From: Stenotrophomonas sp. SY1
GTDB taxonomy: Bacteria; Pseudomonadota; Gammaproteobacteria; Xanthomonadales; Xanthomonadaceae
Assembly (NCBI RefSeq): GCF_021202945.1
Contig: NZ_JAJOYR010000001.1
Location: forward strand, 1,841,543 to 1,905,542
Direction of reading: 5' to 3'
Length of the DNA: 64,000 bases
The notes under the pieces were generated by a model. It was not told the DNA's origin and ran no database searches. It saw only the letters and a list, made by a program, of their open reading frames with translations. Each line of letters opens with the position of its first letter. The stretch's first letter is position 1. The position numbers and the translations under genes are program-made. This document shows, in pieces, positions 45,718-54,665 of this stretch.

Positions 45718-45847
45718 CCCCTCCCCAGCCCTCCCCTTGGCTGCGCCAAAGGGAGGGGGGCAAAAGCGGCTTTCGCGGCAATCTGGCAGCACATGCAAAA
45801 CCGCCCCCTCCCTTTGGCGCAGCCAAGGGGAGGGCTGGGGAGGGGGG
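45718..45847. repeat. Large near-perfect inverted repeat downstream of tyrA
   Basis: Two arms of about 43 bases (45718-45760 and 45804-45847) are near-perfect inverted copies, starting CCCCTCCCCAGCCCTCCCC and containing TTGGCTGCGCCAA, with a 43-base middle. RNA from either strand could form a very long hairpin. No gene is encoded. With the rest of the 399-base gap after tyrA it may serve as a terminator or be a small non-coding mobile element. Confidence 0.85.
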
Positions 45848-46077
45848 AGTTTTTCAGCGGCCCCAAGCAACGCCAGCTTCGGAGTCGCCCTTACGGGAAG
45901 CCCAGCTTCCACTGCGTCTCAACGGCTGAGACGGCGCTGTACTAATCCACAGGGGGTGTGGATGAAATGTTCACAACCATGTGGATAAGCGCTGGCAGCC
46001 CTTGGGGCAGTAGGCTGTCAAGACACTTGCTCAAATATTGACCAGCTTAGGGCCATATTCGCAAAGCGCATTCAGCA

Positions 46078-46278
46078 TCAGGCCCGATAGGGCTGGGTCA
46101 GCGACAGGTTGATCTCGCCATCGGAGGTGGAAAGACGGCTGCCTTCGCGCACCAGCGCTCGCCCATCGGACAACTCGTAGCGGGTGGAATGCGCCGCGCC
46201 ACCGGTTTCATCCCTGAATTCAATCACGATCCAGCTTTCGCCGTCATCGCTGGTTGCGGGGAACTGTCGGAACGCCAT
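46078..46278 (-). CDS. Small conserved-looking hypothetical protein
   Basis: A 66-residue soluble protein (MAFRQFPATSDDGESWIVIEFRD...), rich in beta-type residues, with no signal or membrane segment. ATG 46278 has AGGAGG six bases upstream, a strong ribosome site; upstream in-frame starts lack one. It lies 89 bases downstream of the ABC transporter on the same strand. Function not recognised. Confidence 0.6.
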   Translation of the reverse strand: MAFRQFPATSDDGESWIVIEFRDETGGAAHSTRYELSDGRALVREGSRLSTSDGEINLSLTQPYRA

Positions 46279-46367
46279 GGCTTGCCTCCTGATCGGGAAG
46301 CGGTGCGGCATGCACCGGGCGTCGAGCTTGCGCCGGTGGGCGTTATCCCACCGTTACCGGGGCGTTC

Positions 46368-48143
46368 TCAATCGATGAACTGCAGCCGCGCCAGTTCGGC
46401 ATACAGGCCGTCCTGTGCCAGCAGCTCGGCGTGCGTGCCCTGGGCGACGATGCGGCCGTGGTCCATCACCACGATGCGGTCGGCCTTGAGCACGGTGGCA
46501 AGGCGGTGGGCGATGACGAGCGTGGTGCGGCCAGCCATCAGCCGCTCCAGCGCCTGCTGCACCGCGCGCTCGCTTTGGGCATCCAGTGCGCTGGTGGCTT
46601 CATCCAGCAGCAGCACCGGTGCGTCCTTGAGCAGGGCGCGGGCGATCGCCACGCGCTGCTGCTGGCCGCCGGACAGGCGCGTGCCGCGTTCGCCCAGGTC
46701 ACTGGCGTAGCCTTCGGGCAGCTGCATCAGGAATTCATCCGCCTCGGCCGAGCGCGCCGCCGCGCGGACTTCCTCGTCGCTGGCTTCCAACCGCCCATAG
46801 CGGATGTTGTCTGCGGCGCTCGCCGCAAACAGGGCCGGCTGCTGTGGCACCAATGCGATGCTCTGGCGCAGCTGCGCTGGGTCAAGCTGACGCAGGTCCA
46901 CGCCGTCGATGAGCACGCTGCCTTCGTCCGGGTCGTGGAAGCGCAGCAGCAGCGACAGCACGGTGCTCTTGCCGGCGCCGGAAGGGCCGACCAGCGCCAC
47001 GGTTTCGCCGGGCGCCACGGTCAGGCTGAACTCGTTGAGCGCCGGCCGGTCGGGGCGCTGCGGGTAATGGAAGGACACCTGCTCGAAGCGGATTTCGCCA
47101 CGCAGCGGCGTCGGCAACCGCTGCGGGTGCGCGGGCGCGGTGATCTGCGGGGTTTCATTCAACAGTTCGGAGATGCGTCCCATGCCGCCGGCCGCACGTT
47201 GCAGCTCGTTCCAGACCTCGGCAAGGGCACCCACAGAGCCGCCGCCGATCAGCGCGTACAGCAGGAACTGGCCCAGCGTGCCTGCGCTCATGCGGCCGTC
47301 GACCACCTCATGGGCGCCGGACCACAGCACCGCGACGATCGCGCCGAACACCAGCACCATCGCGATCGCGGTGACCAGTGACTGAGTACCGATGCGGCGG
47401 CGCGCGGTAGCGATGGTGACGCGCAGCGCATCCTGGAAGCGACCGCGCTCATAGGGTTCGCGCGCATGCGCCTGCACGGTGCGCACCGCCCCCAGGGTCT
47501 CGGCCGCCAGTGCGTTGGCGTCGGCGACACGGTCCTGGCTGGCGCGGGAGATTTTCTCCAGCCTGCGTGCGCCCAGCACGATGGGCAGCACCGCCAACGG
47601 AATGCCGATCAGCGAGTACAGCGCAAGACGCGGGCTGGTGACGAACAGCATGGCCATGCTGCCGATCACGGTGACGGTGCTGCGCAGGGCAACGGACATG
47701 GTCGATCCGATCACGCTGCGCAGCAGTTCGCTGTCGGCGGACAGGCGTGAGACCAGCTCACCACTGCGGTTGCGGTCGTGGAAGCCGGCGTCCAGGCCGA
47801 TCAGGTGTGCATACAGTTGGTCGCGCAGGTCGGCGACGACCTTCTCGCCGAGTAGCGACACGAAGAAGAACCGCACTGCGGTCGCCAGTGCCAGAACCAG
47901 CGCGACCACGAACATCAGCATGAAGGCCTGGTTGATCTGGCCACCGCCGCCAGAGAAACCGTTGTCGATCATCTGCTTGACCGCGATTGGCAGGCTCAGC
48001 GTGGCTGTGGAGGACACCGCCAACGCCAGCAGCCAGCCCACGAACAGCCCGGCATGGCGCCGCACGAAGGGCCACAGCGTGCCAAGACTGCCGAGCTTCT
48101 TCAGGCGGCGGGGCGAAGGAGTGTCTTGCTTGGCGTCAGTCAT
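46368..48143 (-). CDS. MsbA-like ABC exporter (fused membrane and ATPase domains)
   Basis: A 591-residue half-transporter: six transmembrane helices (about 25-310) then an ATPase domain with Walker A (GPSGAGKST), signature LSGGQQQR, Walker B (VLLLDEATSALD) and the switch histidine in VIAHRLATV. The closest family is the lipid/multidrug exporter group of MsbA/BmrA type, which works as a homodimer in the inner membrane. Whether it flips lipid A is not known; no waaA/lpxK neighbour supports that. Its ATG overlaps the YigZ gene. Confidence 0.9.
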   Translation of the reverse strand: MTDAKQDTPSPRRLKKLGSLGTLWPFVRRHAGLFVGWLLALAVSSTATLSLPIAVKQMIDNGFSGGGGQINQAFMLMFVVALVLALATAVRFFFVSLLGEKVVADLRDQLYAHLIGLDAGFHDRNRSGELVSRLSADSELLRSVIGSTMSVALRSTVTVIGSMAMLFVTSPRLALYSLIGIPLAVLPIVLGARRLEKISRASQDRVADANALAAETLGAVRTVQAHAREPYERGRFQDALRVTIATARRRIGTQSLVTAIAMVLVFGAIVAVLWSGAHEVVDGRMSAGTLGQFLLYALIGGGSVGALAEVWNELQRAAGGMGRISELLNETPQITAPAHPQRLPTPLRGEIRFEQVSFHYPQRPDRPALNEFSLTVAPGETVALVGPSGAGKSTVLSLLLRFHDPDEGSVLIDGVDLRQLDPAQLRQSIALVPQQPALFAASAADNIRYGRLEASDEEVRAAARSAEADEFLMQLPEGYASDLGERGTRLSGGQQQRVAIARALLKDAPVLLLDEATSALDAQSERAVQQALERLMAGRTTLVIAHRLATVLKADRIVVMDHGRIVAQGTHAELLAQDGLYAELARLQFID

Positions 48144-48741
48144 TGCTGGTGGGCTCGCTCAGGCGCAGGCGGTCACGGGTGGCGTCGCGCAGACGGATGG
48201 CCAGCGCGTCGATGCGGTCGGCCGGAAGGCGCACATGCAGGCGCATGCCTTCGGCCAGGAATTGTTCGTCCAGTTTTTCCGCGCCAGCGTTGGCCAGCAG
48301 CGTGTGGACGATGCCCATGTCCTCGAAGCCGCAGGACAGGATGCGTTCGGTCATCGGCACCAGCGGGCTGCGCTGGGCCAGGCGCAGGCATTCGGCAGCG
48401 CTGCCGCCGTAGGCGCGGACCAGCCCACCGGCACCGAGTTTGATGCCGCCGTACCAGCGCGTCACCACCACCGCGACACGGTCATAACCCTGGCCGTCAA
48501 TGGCGGCAAGGATCGGCCGCCCGGCGGTACCGGCGGGCTCGCCATCGTCACTGGAGCGGTACTCGTTGCCGTGCCGATAGGCCCAGCAGTTGTGCGTGGC
48601 GTCGGCTATCGACACCGAATCGATGAACGACAGCGCGTCGGCCGCATTGCTGATCGGCGCGGCCGAGGCGAGAAAGCGACTGTGCTTGATCTCCAGCTCA
48701 TGGCTGGCAGGTGCGGCAAGGGTGTCGAGCATCTGCGCCAT
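48136..48741 (-). CDS. IMPACT/YigZ-family protein
   Basis: A 201-residue protein with the UPF0029/IMPACT domain: IKHSRFLASAAPI, THNCWAYRHG, RSSDDGEPAGTAGRPIL and VVVTRWYGGIKLGAGGLVRAYG are signature stretches. YigZ has been linked to translation and to dipeptidase-like activity, not clearly established. ATG 48741 is chosen as the first methionine before the conserved part. The ABC exporter gene overlaps its end. Confidence 0.92.
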   Translation of the reverse strand: MAQMLDTLAAPASHELEIKHSRFLASAAPISNAADALSFIDSVSIADATHNCWAYRHGNEYRSSDDGEPAGTAGRPILAAIDGQGYDRVAVVVTRWYGGIKLGAGGLVRAYGGSAAECLRLAQRSPLVPMTERILSCGFEDMGIVHTLLANAGAEKLDEQFLAEGMRLHVRLPADRIDALAIRLRDATRDRLRLSEPTSND

Positions 48742-48777
48742 TCTAGTGGCTGGAACCACCCTGTGCCCGCGCCTGGC

Positions 48778-49773
48778 TCAGTCCTTGAGCAGCGGGCGCA
48801 GGTCGCGCGGAATGCGTGCTTCGGGGTAGTCCTGCACGAAGCGTTCAAGGCTGGCGCGGGCGCCTAGCAGATCGCCATCATCGCGGCGCTGGCGGATCTT
48901 CTGCAGCCAGAGACGACGCGGCAGGCCTATGTCGGCAGAGATGTCCACGGACGCAGGCGCCAAGCGGAAGGTGGCCGGTGCGGCTTCGCTGTCCGTGGTC
49001 TCGGCCTGCATGGCCGGCACCGGTGCGGAAAACACCTGCTCACGCGCCCCCGCGGCGCGTTGACGTGCGCTGGTTTCAGCCCGAGCCGCTGCTGGCGGCG
49101 CGGTGCTCGCGGCGGGAGCGGCATCCTGCTGCATCGCGACGGCCGGTGCAGGCGGGGCAGGTGGTGCCGGCGGTGCGAACACCGGTGCTGCCTGGTAGCC
49201 GTCAGCGACAGGTTCCGGTGCCGGAGCAGCAGCCACTGGAGCCGGCACCGGAGCAGGCTGTGCAGCGGCGACAGGGGCAGGGCGCGGCTCCTGGGTCTTC
49301 TTTGCCGGAGCCGGTTCGGGGAGGACGTTCTTCTCCGCAGGTGCCGGCGCTGCTTCCTGCGCGGTAGCAGCTACTGCGGTGTCGGTGGTTTGGTCGCGGG
49401 CCGTATCAGCCGATGCAGGTGCGGCTGGCGCAGTGCTGCGGGCGGGTGCCGGCACCGGATCGGTTTCGGTACTGACCTGCGGCAGTTCCTGCGGCGGCGG
49501 CAAGGGGCGCAGTTGCCATGCCAGGCCAACCACCAGTACCAAGGAGGCCGCTGCTGCCAGCGAGGAGAACACACGGCGTCGACGCCCCCAGCCGCTGCGT
49601 TGGGCACGCGCGGGCGCGGCGGTCGTCGGTGATGCCTCGGCCGGCCGGGGCGCGCGGGCCAGCGCCATGATCTGGGCGTCGACACCGGCGCTGGGGCCTG
49701 CGGCGGCATCGGGCCTGCCGAGCAGTCGGGCCAGTTCGCTTTCTTCAGGCGTCAGCTTGTCGTGGGTGTTCAT
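48778..49773 (-). CDS. Membrane-anchored Ala/Pro-rich protein, putative anti-sigma factor
   Basis: A 331-residue protein with an acidic N-terminal segment (about 1-60), one transmembrane helix (about 70-88), a long Pro/Ala-rich periplasmic region (about 90-270) and a short basic C-terminal domain (DIGLPRRLWLQKIRQRRDDGDLLGARASLERF). Its ATG overlaps the stop of the ECF sigma gene. A small cytoplasmic part followed by one helix directly after a sigma gene is the plan of anti-sigma factors, but no ZAS or RseA signature is seen, so the call is from context. Confidence 0.65.
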   Translation of the reverse strand: MNTHDKLTPEESELARLLGRPDAAAGPSAGVDAQIMALARAPRPAEASPTTAAPARAQRSGWGRRRRVFSSLAAAASLVLVVGLAWQLRPLPPPQELPQVSTETDPVPAPARSTAPAAPASADTARDQTTDTAVAATAQEAAPAPAEKNVLPEPAPAKKTQEPRPAPVAAAQPAPVPAPVAAAPAPEPVADGYQAAPVFAPPAPPAPPAPAVAMQQDAAPAASTAPPAAARAETSARQRAAGAREQVFSAPVPAMQAETTDSEAAPATFRLAPASVDISADIGLPRRLWLQKIRQRRDDGDLLGARASLERFVQDYPEARIPRDLRPLLKD

Positions 49774-50327
49774 TCGCTCAACCTCGCACGCAGCTTGTCC
49801 ATCGCATAACGCAGCCGCGACTTGACGGTTTCCCGGCCAACGCCGGTGATCTGCCCGATCTCCTCCAGGCTCAGTTCCTGTTCTAGGCGCAGGATCACCA
49901 CTTCCTGTTGTTCCGGTGGCAACTCGGCCAGCGCCTGGCGCAGTTGCAGGCGTTGGGCCTGTTCGTCGGCCAGCAGTTCCGGGGTGTGGTTGTCGGCCAG
50001 CCGTGCGGTGCGCTCGTCGGCGTCTTCCGGAGCGGCCGGGCGATGCCGGGCGGCGCGCCAATGATCGTTGAGCCGATTGTGGGCAATGCGGAACAGCCAG
50101 GTGGCGAAGGCCGCCTCCGGCTTCCAGCCGGCGCGGGCGTGGATCATCTTCTGCCAGACATCCTGGAACAGCTCTTCGGCCAACGAGCGGTCCCGCAGTT
50201 GTCCCAGCAGGAAATGGAACAAGCGCGCGCGGTGACGGGCGTACAGCTGGGCGAACGCGTCGCTGTCGCCGTCCGCGTAGGCCAGCATCAGGGTTTCGTC
50301 GGTCGGGGCTTGCACGGCGGTATCCAC
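49770..50327 (-). CDS. ECF-type sigma factor (RpoE-like)
   Basis: A 185-residue sigma-70 family factor of the extracytoplasmic-function type. Region 2 (DAFAQLYARHRARLFHFLLGQL...AEELFQDVWQKMIHA...AFATWLFRIAHNRLNDHWR) binds the -10 and core; region 4 (LPPEQQEVVILRLEQELSLEEIGQITGVGRETVKSRL) is the -35 helix-turn-helix. Regions 1 and 3 are absent, as expected. Coupled to the downstream membrane protein that probably holds it inactive. Confidence 0.92.
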   Translation of the reverse strand: MDTAVQAPTDETLMLAYADGDSDAFAQLYARHRARLFHFLLGQLRDRSLAEELFQDVWQKMIHARAGWKPEAAFATWLFRIAHNRLNDHWRAARHRPAAPEDADERTARLADNHTPELLADEQAQRLQLRQALAELPPEQQEVVILRLEQELSLEEIGQITGVGRETVKSRLRYAMDKLRARLSE

Positions 50328-50510
50328 GTGGCGAAGCCTAAGTGCTCGGCAGATTTCTGCCTAGCGGGGATCGGATGCGCCCTCGCGGCCATTCAGAAAT
50401 GTGAAGCAAAAATAAAACCCGCGGGTGCCGGCGTGGATCGGCCGGGGGACGTTATGCTGCGGCACATAGGGGGGCGCCGCGGATCGCCGTGGCCCAAAGA
50501 GAACGGATAC

Positions 50511-53414
50511 ATGTCGTATAGCGAGCTTGAAGCGCGTACCGAAACGCCGCGTGTCGACACCCATTCACCTGCCGCAAGCGTGGTGGCCACGCTGCAGGGG
50601 CTGCTCCCCGACGGAAGCGCGGTGGCGCTGGCATGGCGTGATATCACGCTGGGCGAGGGCAGTTGTTGTTTCCCGCACGGGGCCGAGGCATTGCGCAGGC
50701 ACGCGCGCGAGGTGCTGCGCGGTGGACAGGCCGTGGAAAACGTCCGGCTGGCCTGCACACTGCAATGGGAACACGAGACCGGCGCGCATCTGGTGGCGCT
50801 GGTGGATGCACCGCAGGCGTTGACCCCGGCCCAGCGCGAAGCGTGGCAGGGGACCGCGCGGGTGCTGATCGGCTGTGCTCTGGAAACGATGAGCCAGCGT
50901 CTTCAGATCGAAGAACTGCAACGTTCCAAGCAGCTGCAGAAGGCCCTGTTCGAGATCGCCGACCTGGCCGGCGCCGACCTGGCCATGCCGGAGATGCTGT
51001 CCTACTTCCACCGCATCCTGTCCTCGCTGATGTATGCCGACAACTGCTACATCATCGAGTGCGATGACCAGCAGAGCAGTCTGCGTTTCCTGTATTTCGT
51101 CGACACCCAGGACAGCTTCGCGCCGGAGCCGGGACGCCGCTATTACTACGAGGAAATGCCCGGCAGCCTGACCTTCGCGGTGCTGCGCAAGGGGCGGGTG
51201 ATGAGCGGCTCCTCGCGCGAGCTGCTGCAGTTTCTTGATGACCCCAACGAAGCCATGGAAGGCGCGGAAAGCGCCGATTGGCTGGGCGTGCCGATGTGGC
51301 GCGACAACCGCGTCTGCGGCGCGATCGTTGTGCAGAGCTACGTGGCCGAGGGTTGCTATGGCGTGGAAGAGCGCGCGCTGCTCAATTTCGTGGCCAAGCA
51401 CATTCTTACCGCGATGGACCGGCACCAGGCGCACCTTCAGCTGGAACAGCGGGTGTGGCAACGGACCCACGACCTGGAGCGCATCAACGACCACCTGCAG
51501 GAGGAGATCATCGAACGCCGCCGCGCCGAACAGCTGCAGGCGGCGTTGTTCAATATCTCCGAGCTGGCCATCAGCGGCCACAGCCAGGCCCAGTTCCACG
51601 CGCAGGTACACGGGATCATCGGCGGTCTACTCGATGCCAGCAATTTCTATGTGGCGATGGTGACCCCGGCCGGCGACGGCATCGAGTTCGTCTATTCGGT
51701 GGACCGCTTCAACCGGGAGCGCGCGCCGCGCCCCTTCAGTGACGGCCTGACCGAGTACACGCTGCGCACCCGGCAACCGGTGCTGGCGATGCGCGCGGAC
51801 ATCGACCTGCTGATCAAGAGTGGTGCCGTGCAGGAGTTTGGCGCGCGGTCGCATTGCTGGTTGGGCGTGCCGTTGTTCAGTGATGACGAAGTGGCCGGCG
51901 TGATCGCGGTGCAGAGCTACAGCCCGGATGTGGTGTTCACCGCCGACGACCAGCGCCTGCTGGTGTTCGTGGCGCGCACCATCGGCAACAGCCTGGCCCG
52001 TCAGCGCGATCGGCAGCGCTTGGTGCAGGCCCATGCCGATCTGGAACAGCGCGTCAGCGAGCGCACCCACGAGTTGGGTGAAGTGAATCAGCAGCTGCTG
52101 GCGCAGATCGGCGAGCGCCTGCGCGCCGAACAACGTTTGACCCACCTGGCCATGCACGACGTGCTGACCGGCCTGCCCAATCGCCTGCATCTGCAGGACC
52201 GCCTGGAGCGCGCCATCGAAAGCGCCGAGCAGGGCGTGGCCCCGCATTTCGCGCTGCTGTTCCTGGATCTGGATCGCTTCAAATGGGTCAACGACAGTAT
52301 TGGTCACGCTGCCGGTGACCGGATGCTGGTGGAAGTGGCGCGCAGGCTGGTGGGCCTTGTGCGGCAGGATGATGTGGTCGCGCGTCTGGGCGGCGACGAG
52401 TTCGCGCTGCTGGTGGATTGCGAGCTGGGCGCCGAAGCGGCAATGGAGCTTGGCCGGCGCCTGCTCAAGGCGCTGGAAGCACCGATGTGGGTGGACGGCC
52501 GCGAGCTGTTTCCGTCCGGCAGCATTGGCATCGCCTTGTGGAATCCGCGCTATGTTTCCGGCGCCGATCTGCTGCGTGACGCCGATGCGGCCATGTATCG
52601 GGCCAAGATCAAGGGCCAGGATCGCTGCGTCATGTTCGACGGCGTGATGCATGAAGAAGCAATGCGCAGCCTTGAGCTGGAAGCGGATCTGCGGCGTGCG
52701 ATCAAGAAGCAGGACTTCGTCCCGTTCTACCAGCCCATCGTGTCACTGCACGATGGCCAGGTGATCGGCCACGAAGCCTTGCTGCGTTGGCGGCATGAGC
52801 GACGTGGCCTGCTGCTGCCCGGCGACTTCCTGGCGCTGGGCGAGGAAAGCGGCCTGATCGAACAGGTGGACTGGCTGATCTACGAACAGGTGATGGCCGA
52901 CCTTGCCAGCTCGCAGCTTGGCTATGTGTCGGTGAATGTATCGCCGCGCCATTTCCGTTCGGCGGAGTTTTCCACGCGACTGCTTGGGTTGCTGGATGAT
53001 GCTGGTGCCGATCCGAACCGGTTGCGCGTGGAGATTACCGAGATGGCGTTGCTCGAGGATGCACCACGCACCCTGCGCACCCTGCACCAGCTGCGCGAGC
53101 GCGGCATCGTGGTGCAGTTGGATGACTTCGGTACCGGCTACTCGGCGCTGTCGTACCTGCACCGGTTCCCGATCAGTGCGTTGAAGGTGGACCGCAGTTT
53201 CGTTGCCGGCCTGCATGCAGAGGGCGGCAAGAACACCCTGGCGCTGGTCGAAGGCGTGTTGTCGCTGGCGCGGACCCTGGGCATCGAGACGATAGGCGAG
53301 GGTGTTGAGACCGAGCAGCAGATGCGGACGCTGATGGATCTGGGGTGCAGCTTTGGCCAAGGTTATCTGCTGGGCTACCCGTCACCGCGCGAACAGACGC
53401 TGCTGCGCGATTGA
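50511..53414 (+). CDS. GAF-GAF-GGDEF-EAL cyclic-di-GMP protein
   Basis: A 967-residue cytosolic signalling protein. Order: an N-terminal region of about 140 residues without a recognised domain, two GAF sensor domains (about 140-315 and 345-510) each preceding a coiled coil, GGDEF (about 545-705) and EAL (about 715-960). The cyclase site is intact (GGDEF at 627-631) with the inhibitory RxxD site at 618-621; the EAL motif (755-757) and DDFGTGYSALSYL loop are also intact, so both making and breaking of c-di-GMP are possible. ATG 50511 is chosen; the very long upstream-open frame overlaps the ECF sigma gene. Confidence 0.92.
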   Translation: MSYSELEARTETPRVDTHSPAASVVATLQGLLPDGSAVALAWRDITLGEGSCCFPHGAEALRRHAREVLRGGQAVENVRLACTLQWEHETGAHLVALVDAPQALTPAQREAWQGTARVLIGCALETMSQRLQIEELQRSKQLQKALFEIADLAGADLAMPEMLSYFHRILSSLMYADNCYIIECDDQQSSLRFLYFVDTQDSFAPEPGRRYYYEEMPGSLTFAVLRKGRVMSGSSRELLQFLDDPNEAMEGAESADWLGVPMWRDNRVCGAIVVQSYVAEGCYGVEERALLNFVAKHILTAMDRHQAHLQLEQRVWQRTHDLERINDHLQEEIIERRRAEQLQAALFNISELAISGHSQAQFHAQVHGIIGGLLDASNFYVAMVTPAGDGIEFVYSVDRFNRERAPRPFSDGLTEYTLRTRQPVLAMRADIDLLIKSGAVQEFGARSHCWLGVPLFSDDEVAGVIAVQSYSPDVVFTADDQRLLVFVARTIGNSLARQRDRQRLVQAHADLEQRVSERTHELGEVNQQLLAQIGERLRAEQRLTHLAMHDVLTGLPNRLHLQDRLERAIESAEQGVAPHFALLFLDLDRFKWVNDSIGHAAGDRMLVEVARRLVGLVRQDDVVARLGGDEFALLVDCELGAEAAMELGRRLLKALEAPMWVDGRELFPSGSIGIALWNPRYVSGADLLRDADAAMYRAKIKGQDRCVMFDGVMHEEAMRSLELEADLRRAIKKQDFVPFYQPIVSLHDGQVIGHEALLRWRHERRGLLLPGDFLALGEESGLIEQVDWLIYEQVMADLASSQLGYVSVNVSPRHFRSAEFSTRLLGLLDDAGADPNRLRVEITEMALLEDAPRTLRTLHQLRERGIVVQLDDFGTGYSALSYLHRFPISALKVDRSFVAGLHAEGGKNTLALVEGVLSLARTLGIETIGEGVETEQQMRTLMDLGCSFGQGYLLGYPSPREQTLLRD

Positions 53415-53435
53415 TTTGTTGCATCATCGCGTCAT

Positions 53436-53755
53436 GTAGGAGCGGCTTCTGCCACGAAGCTGACGACGGATCCGACGATGGGGCGCCGGCAGTTGCAGCT
53501 ATATCCATGGCGGTCGCAAGCAGGCGCCGCTGCGGTGAGCCGTTGCCTCGTGTAGGAGCGGCGTCAGCCGCGAAGCTGGCAATGCTGTCCGCTGACGAGA
53601 TGCTGGCGATCAGGCGCCGCTACGGCAGGTAGTCGCTACGCGTTTGGTCGGCGTCAACCGCGAGACTGGCAATGCAGCCGTTGTCGACATGGCTGCAGTT
53701 GCAGGTGTTCCATCGTCGGATCCGTCGTCAGCTTCGCGGCTGACGCCGCTCCTAC
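53436..53755. repeat. Cluster of GTAG REPs with an inverted long pair
   Basis: Three GTAG units lie at 53436, 53552 and (inverted) 53726-53755. The first and third are part of an inverted pair: 53459-53481 and 53710-53732 are perfect inverted copies over 23 bases, and similarity extends to about 85 bases (53436-53523 with 53668-53755). Short antisense frames here with repeated DDGSDDG peptides are translations of the repeat. Confidence 0.8.
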
Positions 53756-53773
53756 AGGGCAATGACGCGCAAC

Positions 53774-53984
53774 GCGCTGCGCTTCTTCTCGTCGAACCGC
53801 GCCTCAGGGATCCCAAGGCGCCGTGGTGGTTGGCGCGTCGCCACGCGCCGATGTCTTACCGCAATGCGCTGCGCTTCTTCTCGTCAAACCGCGCCTCAGG
53901 GGATCCCAAGGCGCCGTGGTGGTTGGCGCGTCGCCACGCGCCGATGTCTTACCGCAGTGCGCTGCGCTTCTTCTCGTCGAACCA
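53774..53984. repeat. Tandem 92/93-bp duplication of the 3' end of the LOG-family gene
   Basis: GCGCTGCGCTTCTTCTCGTC starts at 53774, 53866 and 53959. Units one and two are complete (92 and 93 bp, differing by a G in GGGATCC and a few substitutions); the third start is the true end of the gene. On the minus strand each copy encodes F-D-E-K-K-R-S-A-L followed by R and a stop or near-stop. Confidence 0.85.
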
Positions 53985-54542
53985 CTTGTCCGCCTGCGCC
54001 GGCGAATAAGCCCGCATCCACTCCAGCATCTGCGTTGAATCCTCGCCGTACCACAGGTCCTCGCGCTGTTCCGGGTGCAGGAATCGCTCGCTGACCATCG
54101 TATCGATCATGCTGATCATCGGCTGATAGAAGCCGTCGATATCCAGGAACGCGCAGGGCTTCTTGCCGATGCCGAGCTGGCGCCAGGTCAGCATCTCGAA
54201 GATTTCCTCGGCCGTGCCGAAGCCGCCGGGCAGCGCGACGAAGGCGTCGGACAGATCGAACATGCGCGATTTGCGTTCGTGCATCGAGCCGACGATCTCC
54301 AGCGTGGTCACGCCCTTGTGCGCCACTTCCATGTCCACCAGGTGCTGCGGGATCACGCCGGTGACTTCGCCGCCTGCGGCCAGCACGCCATCAGCCACCG
54401 CGCCCATCAAGCCGGTGCGGCCGCCGCCGTACACCAGGCGCAGGCCTTCATTGGCGATGCGCTTGCCCAGTTCGGTGGCGCGTTCGACATAGATGGGCTT
54501 GGCGCCGGGGTTGGAACCGCAGTAGACGCAGATGGACTTCAT
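53949..54542 (-). CDS. LOG-family protein (cytokinin-activating phosphoribohydrolase type)
   Basis: A 197-residue Rossmann-like protein with PGGFGTAEEIFEMLTW, the PGGxGTxxE motif of the LONELY GUY family, and the N-terminal ICVYCGSNPG and VYGGGRTGLMGAVADG. Members hydrolyse nucleoside 5'-monophosphates to free base and ribose 5-phosphate; the bacterial role is not settled. ATG 54542 starts the conserved part. Its last ten codons are duplicated twice downstream. Convergent with the GGDEF/EAL gene. Confidence 0.92.
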   Translation of the reverse strand: MKSICVYCGSNPGAKPIYVERATELGKRIANEGLRLVYGGGRTGLMGAVADGVLAAGGEVTGVIPQHLVDMEVAHKGVTTLEIVGSMHERKSRMFDLSDAFVALPGGFGTAEEIFEMLTWRQLGIGKKPCAFLDIDGFYQPMISMIDTMVSERFLHPEQREDLWYGEDSTQMLEWMRAYSPAQADKWFDEKKRSALR

Positions 54543-54610
54543 TTGGATTTCCTGATGGATGGGAAAGGTGTCCGGATTCCGCGCATGAACAGGCGCGGTT
54601 TCGGTGGAAT

Positions 54611-54646
54611 GCAAAAGCAAGAAGGCTCCGCCGGAGCGGAGCCTTC
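54611..54646 (-). terminator. Intrinsic terminator of lpdA
   Basis: GAAGGCTCCGC and GCGGAGCCTTC (54621-54631 and 54636-54646) form an 11-bp stem around a 4-base loop, followed on the minus strand by TTGCTTTTGC. Confidence 0.85.
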
Positions 54647-54665
54647 AGGTCACAGGCCGTGGAGC

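Noticed and set aside
53436..53984. CRISPR-like array
   Set aside because: Units are palindromic REPs and a tandem gene-end duplication, without regular unique spacers or cas genes.
53644..54009. 121-residue plus-strand frame with a twice-repeated peptide
   Set aside because: Translation of the tandem repeat, antisense to the end of the LOG gene; no ribosome site.
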